64,000 bases of DNA from Bin87 sp034423595 (GTDB taxonomy: Bacteria > Chloroflexota > Dehalococcoidia > Lucifugimonadales > UBA3495), in contig OZ242258.1 in assembly GCA_965207025.1 (NCBI GenBank), forward strand, positions 2,852,001-2,916,000, read 5' to 3'. The notes beneath the pieces were generated by a model. It saw only the letters and a list, made by a program, of their open reading frames with translations, searched no databases and was not told where the DNA came from. A program made the translations under genes and the position numbers. The stretch's first letter is position 1, and each line of letters begins with the position of its first letter. Shown here piece after piece: positions 50,728 through 59,222 of the stretch.

Positions 50728-52062
50728 TTACACCAACCCCTCCGCGCGCACTTCCGCCAACGTCGCCTCGAAGGCCGCCAGCGTGGCGTCGATGTCCGCC
50801 TCGTTGTGCGTTGCCGACACTAGGAAGGCGTCCCGACCCATGATGTCCACGCCGTGGTTCTGCAATGCGCGCTTGATGCCGGTGACCGCAGCGGATCCGG
50901 CCGCAACCTTGATGCGGCGGTTCACGTCCGAACCGAACTCGCGGTCAAAGTCGCCGTCGGCCAGGGTGAAATGGATCATGGACGCAACGCCGTAGGCATG
51001 GCCGCTGACCTCCATGCGCGTGAACACCTCGTTGAGGCCAGCCTTGAGCCGCGCGGCCATGGCGTCAGCCCGCTCATTGATGGGCTCGGCGGCGATCATC
51101 TCCAGGCAGGTGGCGCCGGCCACCGCGGACAGCGGGTTGCCATTGAAGGTACCGGGATGATAGACGCGCTCGGTGTTATCCCATTCGGGATCGCCGCGCT
51201 GGGCGATCATATCGACAATGTCGGCCTTGCCGCCCACCGCGCCGCCGGGCAGCGCGCCGGCCACGATCTTGGCCATGGTGGTCAGGTCGGGCGTGATGCC
51301 GTAGCGCACTTGCGCGCCGCCGGACGAAGCGCGGAACCCGGTCACTACCTCGTCAAAGATCAGCACCACGCCGTGCTGGTCGCACAACGTCCGCAGCCCT
51401 GCCAGGTAAGTCGGCACGTCGAAGGGAAGCTGGCCGTAGTGCGCGCCGGTAGGCTCCAGGATGATGGCAGCGATGTCGGAATCGCGCTCCATGGCCTGCT
51501 CCACCGCGTTCAGGTCGCCGGCCGGCACAATGACCATGCTGCCCCAGGACTCAGCGGGTATGCCGGGAGCGGGACGATCCGACCCGGCCATGGCGTAGTC
51601 GTGCCAGCCGTGGAAATGGTCCTGCAACTTGATGACCTTGTTGCGCCCAGTGTAGGCGCGGGCCAGCCGCATCGCCATCAGCGTGGCCTCGGTGCCGCTG
51701 CTGTGGAAACGGACGCGCTCGATGGCCGGCATCAGGTTCATAATCGCCCGTGCCCAGCGCACTTCCTCGTCGGTGCACGCGCCCAGGTGCGTGCCGCGCC
51801 GGATCTGCTCAGCGACCGCATCGGCGATGGCGGGGTGCGAATGCCCCAGGATCAACGCGCCGTGGCCCGAAACGTAGTCGATGTACTCGTGGCCGTCCAC
51901 GTCCCACTTGCGCGATCCCTGGCCGTGGGTGATGTACAGCGGGAACGGCTCGGCGTAGCGGTTGTCGTGGGTAACGCCGCCGGGGAAGATGCCCACGGCT
52001 TCCCGGTAGCGCTCTGCGGAACCGGGGTGAGTGGCGATGTACTGCTCCAGGATGGTGGACAT
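50728..52062 (-). CDS. Glutamate-1-semialdehyde aminomutase-like class III aminotransferase
   Basis: It has 444 residues from the internal ATG at 52062, which has AGGGAG about 9 bases upstream. Class III PLP fold: FPGGVTHDNRYAEPFPLYIT, GHGALILGHSHPAIADAVAE, FHSSGTEATLMAMRLARAYT, LIFDEVVTGFRAS (PLP Asp) and TMAKIVAGALPGGAVGGKAD (PLP Lys). It resembles HemL but no heme genes are nearby, and Chloroflexota have many HemL-like paralogs, so it may be another amine-transferring enzyme. The reading frame continues upstream without a stop through an antitoxin-like segment to 52284. Confidence 0.87.
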   Translation of the reverse strand: MSTILEQYIATHPGSAERYREAVGIFPGGVTHDNRYAEPFPLYITHGQGSRKWDVDGHEYIDYVSGHGALILGHSHPAIADAVAEQIRRGTHLGACTDEEVRWARAIMNLMPAIERVRFHSSGTEATLMAMRLARAYTGRNKVIKLQDHFHGWHDYAMAGSDRPAPGIPAESWGSMVIVPAGDLNAVEQAMERDSDIAAIILEPTGAHYGQLPFDVPTYLAGLRTLCDQHGVVLIFDEVVTGFRASSGGAQVRYGITPDLTTMAKIVAGALPGGAVGGKADIVDMIAQRGDPEWDNTERVYHPGTFNGNPLSAVAGATCLEMIAAEPINERADAMAARLKAGLNEVFTRMEVSGHAYGVASMIHFTLADGDFDREFGSDVNRRIKVAAGSAAVTGIKRALQNHGVDIMGRDAFLVSATHNEADIDATLAAFEATLAEVRAEGLV

Positions 52063-52284
52063 TTTCTTGCTCCCTTTTTCGGGTTTCGTGGAGGATTCAG
52101 GGGAACCGGGTGGCGTAAAATCATTTGTGATAAGAGGGGGCCGTTGCGCTGCGTCTTTTAGCATCGCAATGTGGCGTGCCGATTCTTCAGGACTTAACGG
52201 AGTCCATTCACCACGCGAGTAAGACTCGATGATTTCGCGTTCTTCATCGTCTATGTACTCGTACTTCAAGTGTATTTCGCACAT
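52063..52284 (-). CDS. Antitoxin-like N-terminal segment joined in frame to the aminotransferase
   Basis: 74 codons from the ATG at 52284. YEYIDDEEREIIESYSRGEW, then TPLSPEESARHIAMLKDAAQ, matches the CopG-type antitoxin partner of a small BrnT/DUF4258-like toxin. No stop separates it from the aminotransferase (50728-52062), so it is either translated as a 518-residue fusion or the aminotransferase also initiates at its own internal ATG. The toxin-like gene lies directly upstream, 2 bases away. Confidence 0.65.
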
Positions 52285-52286
52285 AT

Positions 52287-52511
52287 CTACGCCTCCCTTC
52301 TGAGGCCATATCTGCGCATCCGCTCGCCGTCAGGATAGATGGTTATCAAGCGAACCGAATCGCCGACCCTCTCATGAGGGACAGCGTAGAGGTAACCACG
52401 GATCACAATTAGCAACAGATCTTGACCAGGATGCCTTTCCGGATTGTGGTTGAACACAATGCTCAAAGCGCCGCCTCCACGAAGACCAATATAGACGTCT
52501 TCAAAAGCCAC
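52287..52511 (-). CDS. BrnT/DUF4258-like toxin, probable N-terminal extension
   Basis: 74 residues from a GTG at 52511. Homology-like sequence continues upstream in frame (IKNHLLKRQRG before VAFEDVYIGLRGGG) to about 52544 without an ATG, so the true start may be a rare codon or the 5' end may be damaged. The body, ALSIVFNHNPERHPGQDLLL then IRGYLYAVPHERVGDSVRLI and TIYPD, follows the family in which such toxins precede their antitoxin. Toxin-first order fits. The 152 bp further upstream hold nothing recognisable. Confidence 0.65.
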   Translation of the reverse strand: MAFEDVYIGLRGGGALSIVFNHNPERHPGQDLLLIVIRGYLYAVPHERVGDSVRLITIYPDGERMRRYGLRREA

Positions 52512-52663
52512 GCCCCGCTGTCGTTTTAGCAGGTGATTTTTTATCCGCGGACCATGTGATGTTCAGCGGAAGCATGAGTACCCCGAATAATTGCAGTTTA
52601 CCGGGGGTTGCTCATCGCAAGAAACGGTGAACGTCATTGTAGCACGCACGCTTGGCAGCCACT

Positions 52664-53998
52664 CTAATCGTCGGCGCTCGCCGACGCCTCCGCCATCAGC
52701 TCCGGCGGCTTTTTGATGAACAGGAAACACGCCCCCGCCGCAAACGCGCAAATCGCGCCGGGCACGATCGCGTAGTCGTAGTTGCCAAACCGGTCGGCGA
52801 CCCATCCGGCATAGACGGGCGATGCCACCAGCGCCCAGGCGTAGGCGAAGGTGATGTAACCCCGCAGCGTGGCGAATCGGTCTCGGCCGAAGTATTCGCC
52901 CAGCGCCGCCCACACGATCACACCGGCGCCGTCCATCATCCCCTCGCACACGATGAACGCCAGCACCAGCGTGATGCCGACGGCCGTTTGCCAGTCCCCC
53001 AGCCACAGGAAAAGGTATCCGATCCCCTCCACCGTGAGGCTGAAGAACATGATCCCTTTCTTTGACAAGCGGTCGCCCATGTATCCCAACGCCAGGCGCG
53101 ACACAAAGTTGATGAAAGACATTACCCCGATGAGGTTGGCCGCCATCTGCGTGCTCATGCCCTTGTCGTCAACCAGGATGGGGAAAAGGCTCACCAGTAT
53201 GCCCAGCGTGGCCGTCTGACGCAGGCCGGCGCCCAACATTAGCAGCCAGTAGGCCTGCGTCCGCAGCGCCTCACGCACCGTGTAGTCGCGGGTCTCCCGG
53301 CGCGCCGCGGCAGCGCCCCGGCCGGTTCGCGCCGTCGGAGGTCGTATCGCTCCATCGGGCAGCAGGCCCATGTCCTCGGGCTTGTTGCGGAACCAGATGC
53401 ACAGGGGCAGCAGGATAATCGCGTAAAATCCGCCCGACGCGATCAGGCCCCACCGCAAGCTCGACTTGTCGATCAGCAGGTTCATGGTGGGGATCAGCGC
53501 CAGCCCGCCCAGGGAAGACACCGCCGCCAGGATCGAGATCGCCAGCGAACGCCGCCGCTGGAACCACTGGTTGAGTCCGGCGAAGCAGGCGTGCTGGAAC
53601 GCCATGCTGTTGCCCAGCGACACTAGGCCCAGGTAGATGAGCGCGAAGCCCCAGAAGCCGGGCAGCCAGAAGGCCATGATCGCGTACCCGACTACGGCGA
53701 TGAGCAACGAGGGCACCAGCACGGCGCGGTTGCCCCATTTGTCAATCAGCCAGCCGGCCACCGGCCCTTCCAGCCCACCCTCGGCGCGTGCGATGGAGAA
53801 GATCAGGTTGGTTTGGGCCTGGGTTATGCCCAACTGGTCCCGGATGGGAATGACCAGCACGCCGAACCCGCGAAAGAAAATACCGCTGGCAAAGAAGGAC
53901 ATCACCGAAGTGATGGCCACCATCCACCAGCCATAGTAAATCCCACCGCCCGGCGACTGCTGCCGCGGTACGGCGCCTGCGTTTTCTGATACGGCCAC
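52664..53998 (-). CDS. MFS transporter (monocarboxylate/oxalate-formate antiporter-like)
   Basis: It has 444 residues with about twelve membrane helices. The N-terminal GIYYGWWMVAITSVMSFFAS and ARAEGGLEGPVAGWLIDKWGNR (the MFS motif A loop) and the equivalent RLALGYMGDRLSKKGIMF in the second half are typical of the OFA/monocarboxylate branch. The substrate is probably an organic acid. No partner enzyme is adjacent. Confidence 0.88.
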   Translation of the reverse strand: MAVSENAGAVPRQQSPGGGIYYGWWMVAITSVMSFFASGIFFRGFGVLVIPIRDQLGITQAQTNLIFSIARAEGGLEGPVAGWLIDKWGNRAVLVPSLLIAVVGYAIMAFWLPGFWGFALIYLGLVSLGNSMAFQHACFAGLNQWFQRRRSLAISILAAVSSLGGLALIPTMNLLIDKSSLRWGLIASGGFYAIILLPLCIWFRNKPEDMGLLPDGAIRPPTARTGRGAAAARRETRDYTVREALRTQAYWLLMLGAGLRQTATLGILVSLFPILVDDKGMSTQMAANLIGVMSFINFVSRLALGYMGDRLSKKGIMFFSLTVEGIGYLFLWLGDWQTAVGITLVLAFIVCEGMMDGAGVIVWAALGEYFGRDRFATLRGYITFAYAWALVASPVYAGWVADRFGNYDYAIVPGAICAFAAGACFLFIKKPPELMAEASASADD

Positions 53999-54077
53999 TG
54001 ATCAGCCTGACGGTCGCGCAAAATTCAACCCGCCAGAGGCGGGCCAGCGCGCAACGATCAGCAGTGTAACCGTTCCG

Positions 54078-54494
54078 TTACATAGGGGCAAACGTAGGCT
54101 GCCGGTCAGGGAGGTTGGCCTCTTCGATGATTACGTTGCCGTCGTCCCAGGCATCCACCGCAACCCGGCTGCCTTCCAGAAACTCCATACCCAACAAGGG
54201 TTGATCAATGGACTCGAAAACCTCTACCCAATGCAGCTGACCGTGCCATGAAACCCACGCTCTGTAAAACTCAAACCTTTCCGCATTGCCGCTGGCCGTG
54301 ATGCTATACCGATGACCCGCGTGAACCAATCCCAGCCGGCGGATGTCTGACTCCGGCAGCGTGAGCCAGCCGGTGAAACCGGTATCCACGATGACTTCAA
54401 ATGGTTGCGGTTCACCGTAAGCGTCCATAACCGGCACGGTAACCCAAGCCTCCAAACCGCCGTCCGGGTTCCGTATCACCTCTCCTGCAATCAT
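54078..54494 (-). CDS. Retropepsin-like (clan AA) aspartic protease-like protein (cassette copy 3)
   Basis: It has 138 residues from the ATG at 54494, in ATGA overlap with the GDYEI gene. The active-site segment is FEVIVDTGFTGWLTLPESDI; the second element is SIDQPLLGMEFLEGSRVAVD. Same layout as the copy at 34841, including an intervening strand pair around FYRAWVSWHGQLHWVEVFES. Confidence 0.8.
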   Translation of the reverse strand: MIAGEVIRNPDGGLEAWVTVPVMDAYGEPQPFEVIVDTGFTGWLTLPESDIRRLGLVHAGHRYSITASGNAERFEFYRAWVSWHGQLHWVEVFESIDQPLLGMEFLEGSRVAVDAWDDGNVIIEEANLPDRQPTFAPM

Positions 54495-54757
54495 AGGCAC
54501 AGCGGCTTGGTCGCAACGCTGGGGTGGACTCTGTACGTATTCGGCACGTCCACCCTTTCCTCCCAAGTGAAAGCGTCCGGGCGACGCCTCCGCAACTTGG
54601 AGTCGGCGTCTATGTGCCGGTCGGCAATCTCATAGTCGCCGCTTTTGACGTCGATGACCACGATCTTGCCCTTGTGCTCCGGCCCCAGGGTGGGGCGGAT
54701 CTTTTCGTGGTAGATGGCGCGGCCGATGGCCGGCGTGTCCTCTTCATTGAACGTCAT
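54491..54757 (-). CDS. Small GDYEI-type protein (cassette copy 3)
   Basis: It has 88 residues. AAGGAG precedes the ATG at 54757. Core IYHEKIRPTLGPEHKGKIVV then IDVKSGDYEIADRHI and LRRRRPD. Followed by the DTG protein in ATGA overlap. The 267 bp upstream to dinB hold no supported gene. Confidence 0.78.
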   Translation of the reverse strand: MTFNEEDTPAIGRAIYHEKIRPTLGPEHKGKIVVIDVKSGDYEIADRHIDADSKLRRRRPDAFTWEERVDVPNTYRVHPSVATKPLCL

Positions 54758-55024
54758 GTCTACCGCTCCTTACCGACATTCTAGCATGAGAGCGCCTTCC
54801 TGGAAGTTGTGCCATCCGTATGGCGGCTCTGATGGATGTGCTACTCCAACCGTTCAAGTTGGACATCCCGGTTGATAATCCGAGCCTTCCAACCGCTGCG
54901 GTAGTTACCCATCATCGGGCTTGTCGATTATCGGTTGACATCCGTCCCACGCGCCCGCTGCGCGTCCGGGGGTACAATTGGCGCAGCGCGGCTAACGTTT
55001 CCCCGGCGCGCCTGTGTGATCCAA

Positions 55025-56122
55025 ATGGTTCGCCACATCATCCACGCCGACCTGGACGCTTTCTACGCCGCCGTGGAGCAGCTTGACAACCCCGAGCTGC
55101 GCGGCAAGGCGGTGCTGGTCGGCGGCCGGCCCGAGGGGCGCGGCGTTGTCGCCACCGCGTCCTACGAAGCCCGCAAGTTCGGCGTGCATAGCGCCATGCC
55201 CATGGCCACGGCGGTGCGCCAGTGTCCCGAGGGCATCATCGTGCGGCCTCGCTTCGACCGCTACCGGGAGATGTCCGCGCGAATCATGGACATCTTCCGC
55301 GACGTCACTCCCGTCATCCAGCCGGTATCGCTGGACGAAGCCTACCTGGACATCACCGAAGCGACGGCGGCGCAGCCCCCCATCGCAATCGCGATAGACA
55401 TCAAGAATCGCGTCCGCAACGAAGTGGGGTTGACCGTCTCCGTAGGCTTGGGAACCGGCAAGTGCGTCGCCAAGATCGCCTCCGATTTCCAGAAGCCCGA
55501 CGGATTGGTGGTGGTGCCGGAGGGATCAGAGGCGGAGTTCCTTGCCCCGCTGCCGGTGGGCGCTCTGATGGGCGTGGGGCCCAAATCGGCGGCGCGGCTG
55601 CGGGACGACGATATCCACACCATCGGGCAACTCGCGACGATGCCCGATAGCTGGTTCACCCGGCGGTTCGGCAAACGCGGTCCCAGCATCCGCGACCGCG
55701 CTCGCGGCATCGACGATGAGCCCGTGCAAACCTCCCGGGAGGCCAAGTCCATCAGCAGCGAGACCACGTTCCCACACGACCTGAGCGCGGTCGAGGACAT
55801 TCGCCCGGTCGTGGAGCGTCTGTCCGGCAGCGTGGCCGCTTCGCTCAATCACAAGGGGCTGACGGGCCGCACCGTTACGGTCAAAATGCGCCTTTCCGAC
55901 TTCACCACCTTCACCCGCCAGACCACCATTACGGAACCAACCAACGACGACGCTGCCATCCTCGCCACCGCCTGGACCCTGCTGGAACGGGAGATGACAC
56001 CCGGCCGGGCGTTCCGGCTGCTCGGCGTCGGCGTCTCCGGCTTTGCCGAGGCCGCAGAACCCGACGGCGAGGACGCCCCGCCTGCGGCTCCGACGCCACA
56101 GCAGCAACTGCTGCGTTTGTAG
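55025..56122 (+). CDS. dinB: DNA polymerase IV (Y-family)
   Basis: It has 365 residues from the ATG at 55025. Catalytic carboxylates are in IIHADLDAFYAAVEQ and in VSLDEAYLDIT (SLDEAYLD). VGLGTGKCVAKIASDFQKPD is the palm/thumb signature, followed by little-finger residues to 345. Error-prone translesion polymerase. No lexA box is recognised upstream and the C-terminus lacks a clear beta-clamp motif beyond the last residues (QQQLLRL), which may be it. Confidence 0.95.
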   Translation: MVRHIIHADLDAFYAAVEQLDNPELRGKAVLVGGRPEGRGVVATASYEARKFGVHSAMPMATAVRQCPEGIIVRPRFDRYREMSARIMDIFRDVTPVIQPVSLDEAYLDITEATAAQPPIAIAIDIKNRVRNEVGLTVSVGLGTGKCVAKIASDFQKPDGLVVVPEGSEAEFLAPLPVGALMGVGPKSAARLRDDDIHTIGQLATMPDSWFTRRFGKRGPSIRDRARGIDDEPVQTSREAKSISSETTFPHDLSAVEDIRPVVERLSGSVAASLNHKGLTGRTVTVKMRLSDFTTFTRQTTITEPTNDDAAILATAWTLLEREMTPGRAFRLLGVGVSGFAEAAEPDGEDAPPAAPTPQQQLLRL

Positions 56123-56191
56123 GCGCGACGTGATGCACAGTACAATAAGTCCCGGCAACGCCTCCGCCGCCACGATTCGGGAGAACCGCTG

Positions 56192-56902
56192 ATGACTACC
56201 ACGAAACCCGAAACTAGCCAGGCTGCCGCCTGGGAGCCTTACCCCGACCTGCCGCCGGAGCCCAGGGATATGGAGCAAACACCACCCGCGGACGACCTGC
56301 AAGCCAAGCTCTGGTCCGTACTCGCGCCGGGGGACCACTACCCCTATCACCCTACAATCCTCATCGGCAGCCAGATTCCAATTTACTACGCTCCGGCCCG
56401 GCCGGGCGCGAGCGGCCCCCCGCCCCACGTAATCCCCGACTGCCTGGTGGCTCTCGACGTGGACACCGCCGCCATCCGGGCCCGAGTGGGCTACGATCCC
56501 GTACAGAACGGCAAGCCGCCGGATGTGGTCATAGAGGTGGCTCCGCACTCCACCTACAGGAACGACAACACGAACAAGCGAGAAACCTATCGGAGCATTG
56601 GCGTGCTCGAGTACTGGCGGTTCGACCCCACCGGAGGCGACTTCTACGGCCAACCTATTATCGGGGAACGGTTGGTCAACGGCCAGTACCAGCGATTTCC
56701 GCTGCTCCCCTACGACGACGGCAGCGAGGGGTCAACCAGCCTTGTGCTCAACTTGAACTTCCGCTGGCGCGGCCAACGGTTCCACGTTCACAACCCGGCC
56801 ACCGGCCAGGAATACGAACATACCAGAGAGACCATCATTCGCCAGCGAGATGAAATCGAGCGTCTGCAAGCGGAAATACAACGTTTACGAGGCGAGGGTT
56901 AA
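56192..56902 (+). CDS. Uma2 family protein with C-terminal coiled coil
   Basis: It has 236 residues. The Uma2 core has VIPDCLVALDVDTAAIRARV (first acidic strand), PPDVVIEVAPHSTYRNDNTN (D-x-E core), KRETYRSIGVLEYWRFDPTG, and a C-terminal coil IIRQRDEIERLQAEIQRLRG. Longer C-terminal helices of this kind are common in cyanobacterial and Chloroflexota Uma2 proteins. Paralog of the gene at 4351. Confidence 0.87.
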   Translation: MTTTKPETSQAAAWEPYPDLPPEPRDMEQTPPADDLQAKLWSVLAPGDHYPYHPTILIGSQIPIYYAPARPGASGPPPHVIPDCLVALDVDTAAIRARVGYDPVQNGKPPDVVIEVAPHSTYRNDNTNKRETYRSIGVLEYWRFDPTGGDFYGQPIIGERLVNGQYQRFPLLPYDDGSEGSTSLVLNLNFRWRGQRFHVHNPATGQEYEHTRETIIRQRDEIERLQAEIQRLRGEG

Positions 56903-56903
56903 A

Positions 56904-57662
56904 CTACCGGAACAGGTCCTTGTCCGGGTCTCGCACGATGGTGCGGCTGTCGGCGTCCTCCATCCGCTCGTATGGGTAGCCCTTGATCAGCGCCACCGGG
57001 ACGCCCAGCAGCTTGCCCGTCACCAGCTCCGCCGTCGCCGCAAGCTCGTCGGCCACCGCGATGGTCGTGGTGTGCAGCTCGTTGCCGTGGGGGTCGAACT
57101 CGCCCACGTAGCTGATCACCGGGTTGAATCCGGCCACACCGATGGACACGTTGATCGCCCCGTTGCGCCACGGCCTCCCAAAGGTATCCGATACCAGCAC
57201 GGCGGCATCCACCCCCAGCCGTTCGCGGATGGTGTCGCGGATGCGTCGCGCCGAGGCGTCCGGGTCAACCGGCAGCAGGCAGATGGCGTTGTCTCCCGGG
57301 ATGTTGGAGGCGTCTATGCCGGCGTTGGCGCAGATGTAGCCATGGTAGGTCTCGCTGATTATCACCCCGCGATCCATCCGCACGACGCGGCGGCTCTCGC
57401 GCAGGATCATCTCGGTGTGGCGGGGATCCCGGCGGTGTCCCTCGGTGATCGCCACCGCCAGCGGCGACGCCTCCACTTCGTCAATGGTCATCACGCGCCC
57501 CTCGGCCTTGGAAACTATCTTCTGCGTCACCACCACCACGTCGCCGTCCTCGATGGGCGTACCCTGGGCAGCCGCGGCATCAATGATCTGGGCGGCCAGA
57601 TCGTCCCCGGCCTGCACCTCGGGCAGTCCCTCGATTCCAACGGCGCGAATCTCCGGCGGCAT
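56904..57662 (-). CDS. cofE: Coenzyme F420-0:L-glutamate ligase
   Basis: It has 252 residues from the ATG at 57662 (AGAGGTG upstream). CofE adds gamma-glutamates to F420-0 with GTP. Motifs: GDVVVVTQKIVSKAEGRV, HTEMILRESRRVVR, ICANAGIDASNIPGDNAICL, VLVSDTFGRPWRNGAINVSI and the ELAATAELVTGKLLGVPVAL C-terminal segment. It supports F420 production and so F420 use by the LLM enzymes here. Convergent with the Uma2 gene, no gap. Confidence 0.94.
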   Translation of the reverse strand: MPPEIRAVGIEGLPEVQAGDDLAAQIIDAAAAQGTPIEDGDVVVVTQKIVSKAEGRVMTIDEVEASPLAVAITEGHRRDPRHTEMILRESRRVVRMDRGVIISETYHGYICANAGIDASNIPGDNAICLLPVDPDASARRIRDTIRERLGVDAAVLVSDTFGRPWRNGAINVSIGVAGFNPVISYVGEFDPHGNELHTTTIAVADELAATAELVTGKLLGVPVALIKGYPYERMEDADSRTIVRDPDKDLFR

Positions 57663-57885
57663 GGCGCACCTCTCCAGTACGAAAGAATGGTTGCTCTGTA
57701 GTATGACTAACCAGACGCTACCAGTGTACCACCCGCGCAACAGCGAAAGTCGGTGGCAAGATATCCCAGTTGCGCGCTCCCGCTTGACACTACGGATGCC
57801 ACTGACTACGCTGGCACTCGCTCGCGACCGTCCGCATCCTTTCGCCGGCAGTCGCAATACACCGTCGGTACGGAGGGACCCCGAC

Positions 57886-59067
57886 ATGCCAGCTTACGAC
57901 CTGCTCATCAAGGGTGGCGCCGTCATTGACCCTACTGAGGGTCTCCACGGCGCCTTCGACGTCGGCATCGCCGACGGAAAGATCACCGCCGTCGCCGCCG
58001 ACCTGCCCGCCGAAGACGCCGCCCGTGTCGTCGAAGTAGCCGGCAGATACGTGATCCCTGGTCTCATCGACCTGCACACCCATGTGTACGAAGGCGTCAA
58101 CGGCAACGGAGTCAACGCCGACCTCGGCGGCGTCCGCGCCGGCGTCACCACCATGGTCGATGCCGGCAGCAGCGGCTGCGATACCTACGGCGGCTTCCCA
58201 GCCCACATCATTCCCAACAATCACACCGAAATCCTCCCCTTCCTCCACATCTGTCGCACCGGCCTGGCCACCACTCCCGACATATTCGCCCCCAGCAGCA
58301 TCGACCTGGAGCGCACCATCCAGGTGGTGGAGGAGAGCAACGGGACGATTCGCGGCATCAAGGCCCGCATGGTCTCCCCGGCCCTGGAAATCATGGGCAT
58401 GGAGATGCCTCGCCAGGCCAAGCGCGCCGCCCGGGAGGCCGGAGTCCCTCTCATGGTCCACATCGGCGACACCGAAAAGCGCTACCCCGCCGAGGTCATC
58501 CGTGAACTGCTCCCCATCATGGAGCCCGGCGACATTGTCACCCACTTCTTCACCGCCAACCCTGGCGGCGTCCTGGACGGCGATGGCAAGCTGGTCCCCG
58601 AGGCCCGCGAGGCCCACGAACGCGGCGTCTGGCTCGATACCGCCCACGGCCGCGCCAACTTCAGTTTCGATATCGGCGAGCGCGTCCTGGACCAGGGTGT
58701 CGAACCCCACTGCATCAGCACCGACCTCACCGTCCCCGGACGCATCCGCACCGTCCACAGCATGACCGAGATGATGACCCGTTTCCTGGCCATGGGCTTC
58801 ACTCTGGACCGGGTGGTGGAAATGTGTACCATCAACCCGGCCCGCGCCATCGGCGAAGAAGACCGCCTGGGCAGCCTGACCGTGGGCAAGCAGGCCGATA
58901 TATCAGTGCTGGACATCGAGGACGGCGACTGGGTGGTGTACGATGTCCTCGGCAATGGCAGGAAATCCGAACGCGCCGTCGTGCCGGTACTGTCCGTCAA
59001 GCGCGGCGAGGTGTTCGAGGCCGGCTGGGGCCCGCGTCCGTGGGGATGGACTCCCGACAGCGCGTAA
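57886..59067 (+). CDS. Amidohydrolase/deacetylase family metallohydrolase
   Basis: It has 393 residues from the ATG at 57886 (GGAGG upstream). Dihydroorotase-like: YDLLIKGGAVIDPTEGLHGA at the N-terminus, metal site VIPGLIDLHTHVYEG, a lysine-containing IRGIKARMVSPA (candidate carboxylated Lys), VPLMVHIGDTEK, DIVTHFFTANPGG and DLTVPGR. The set matches the Atu3266/EF0837-like deacetylase group, which often sits beside SelA-like lyases such as the one at 39153. The exact substrate is unknown. Confidence 0.88.
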   Translation: MPAYDLLIKGGAVIDPTEGLHGAFDVGIADGKITAVAADLPAEDAARVVEVAGRYVIPGLIDLHTHVYEGVNGNGVNADLGGVRAGVTTMVDAGSSGCDTYGGFPAHIIPNNHTEILPFLHICRTGLATTPDIFAPSSIDLERTIQVVEESNGTIRGIKARMVSPALEIMGMEMPRQAKRAAREAGVPLMVHIGDTEKRYPAEVIRELLPIMEPGDIVTHFFTANPGGVLDGDGKLVPEAREAHERGVWLDTAHGRANFSFDIGERVLDQGVEPHCISTDLTVPGRIRTVHSMTEMMTRFLAMGFTLDRVVEMCTINPARAIGEEDRLGSLTVGKQADISVLDIEDGDWVVYDVLGNGRKSERAVVPVLSVKRGEVFEAGWGPRPWGWTPDSA

Positions 59068-59081
59068 AGAGGGTATCCAAA

Positions 59082-59120
59082 CTCCCTTTCCCCTGGTGGG
59101 AGAGGGCTGGGGTGAGGGGG
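59082..59120. repeat. Palindromic repeat family C, copy 3
   Basis: ACTCCCTTTCCCCTGGTGGG followed by AGAGGGCTGGGGTGAGGGG, just after the deacetylase stop and before ispH. Confidence 0.85.
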
Positions 59121-59222
59121 CTGTTCCGACTCCAACAATCAATATCAACGGGATCGTACTGAATGAGTTTTGAAACAACCGCAGGCCGGAACGAAATAAT
59201 CACAACCAAAAAGGATGCAAAG

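Noticed and set aside
54820..55086. Small open frame upstream of dinB
   Set aside because: It overlaps the dinB start in another frame and has Arg/Pro-rich shadow-like translation.
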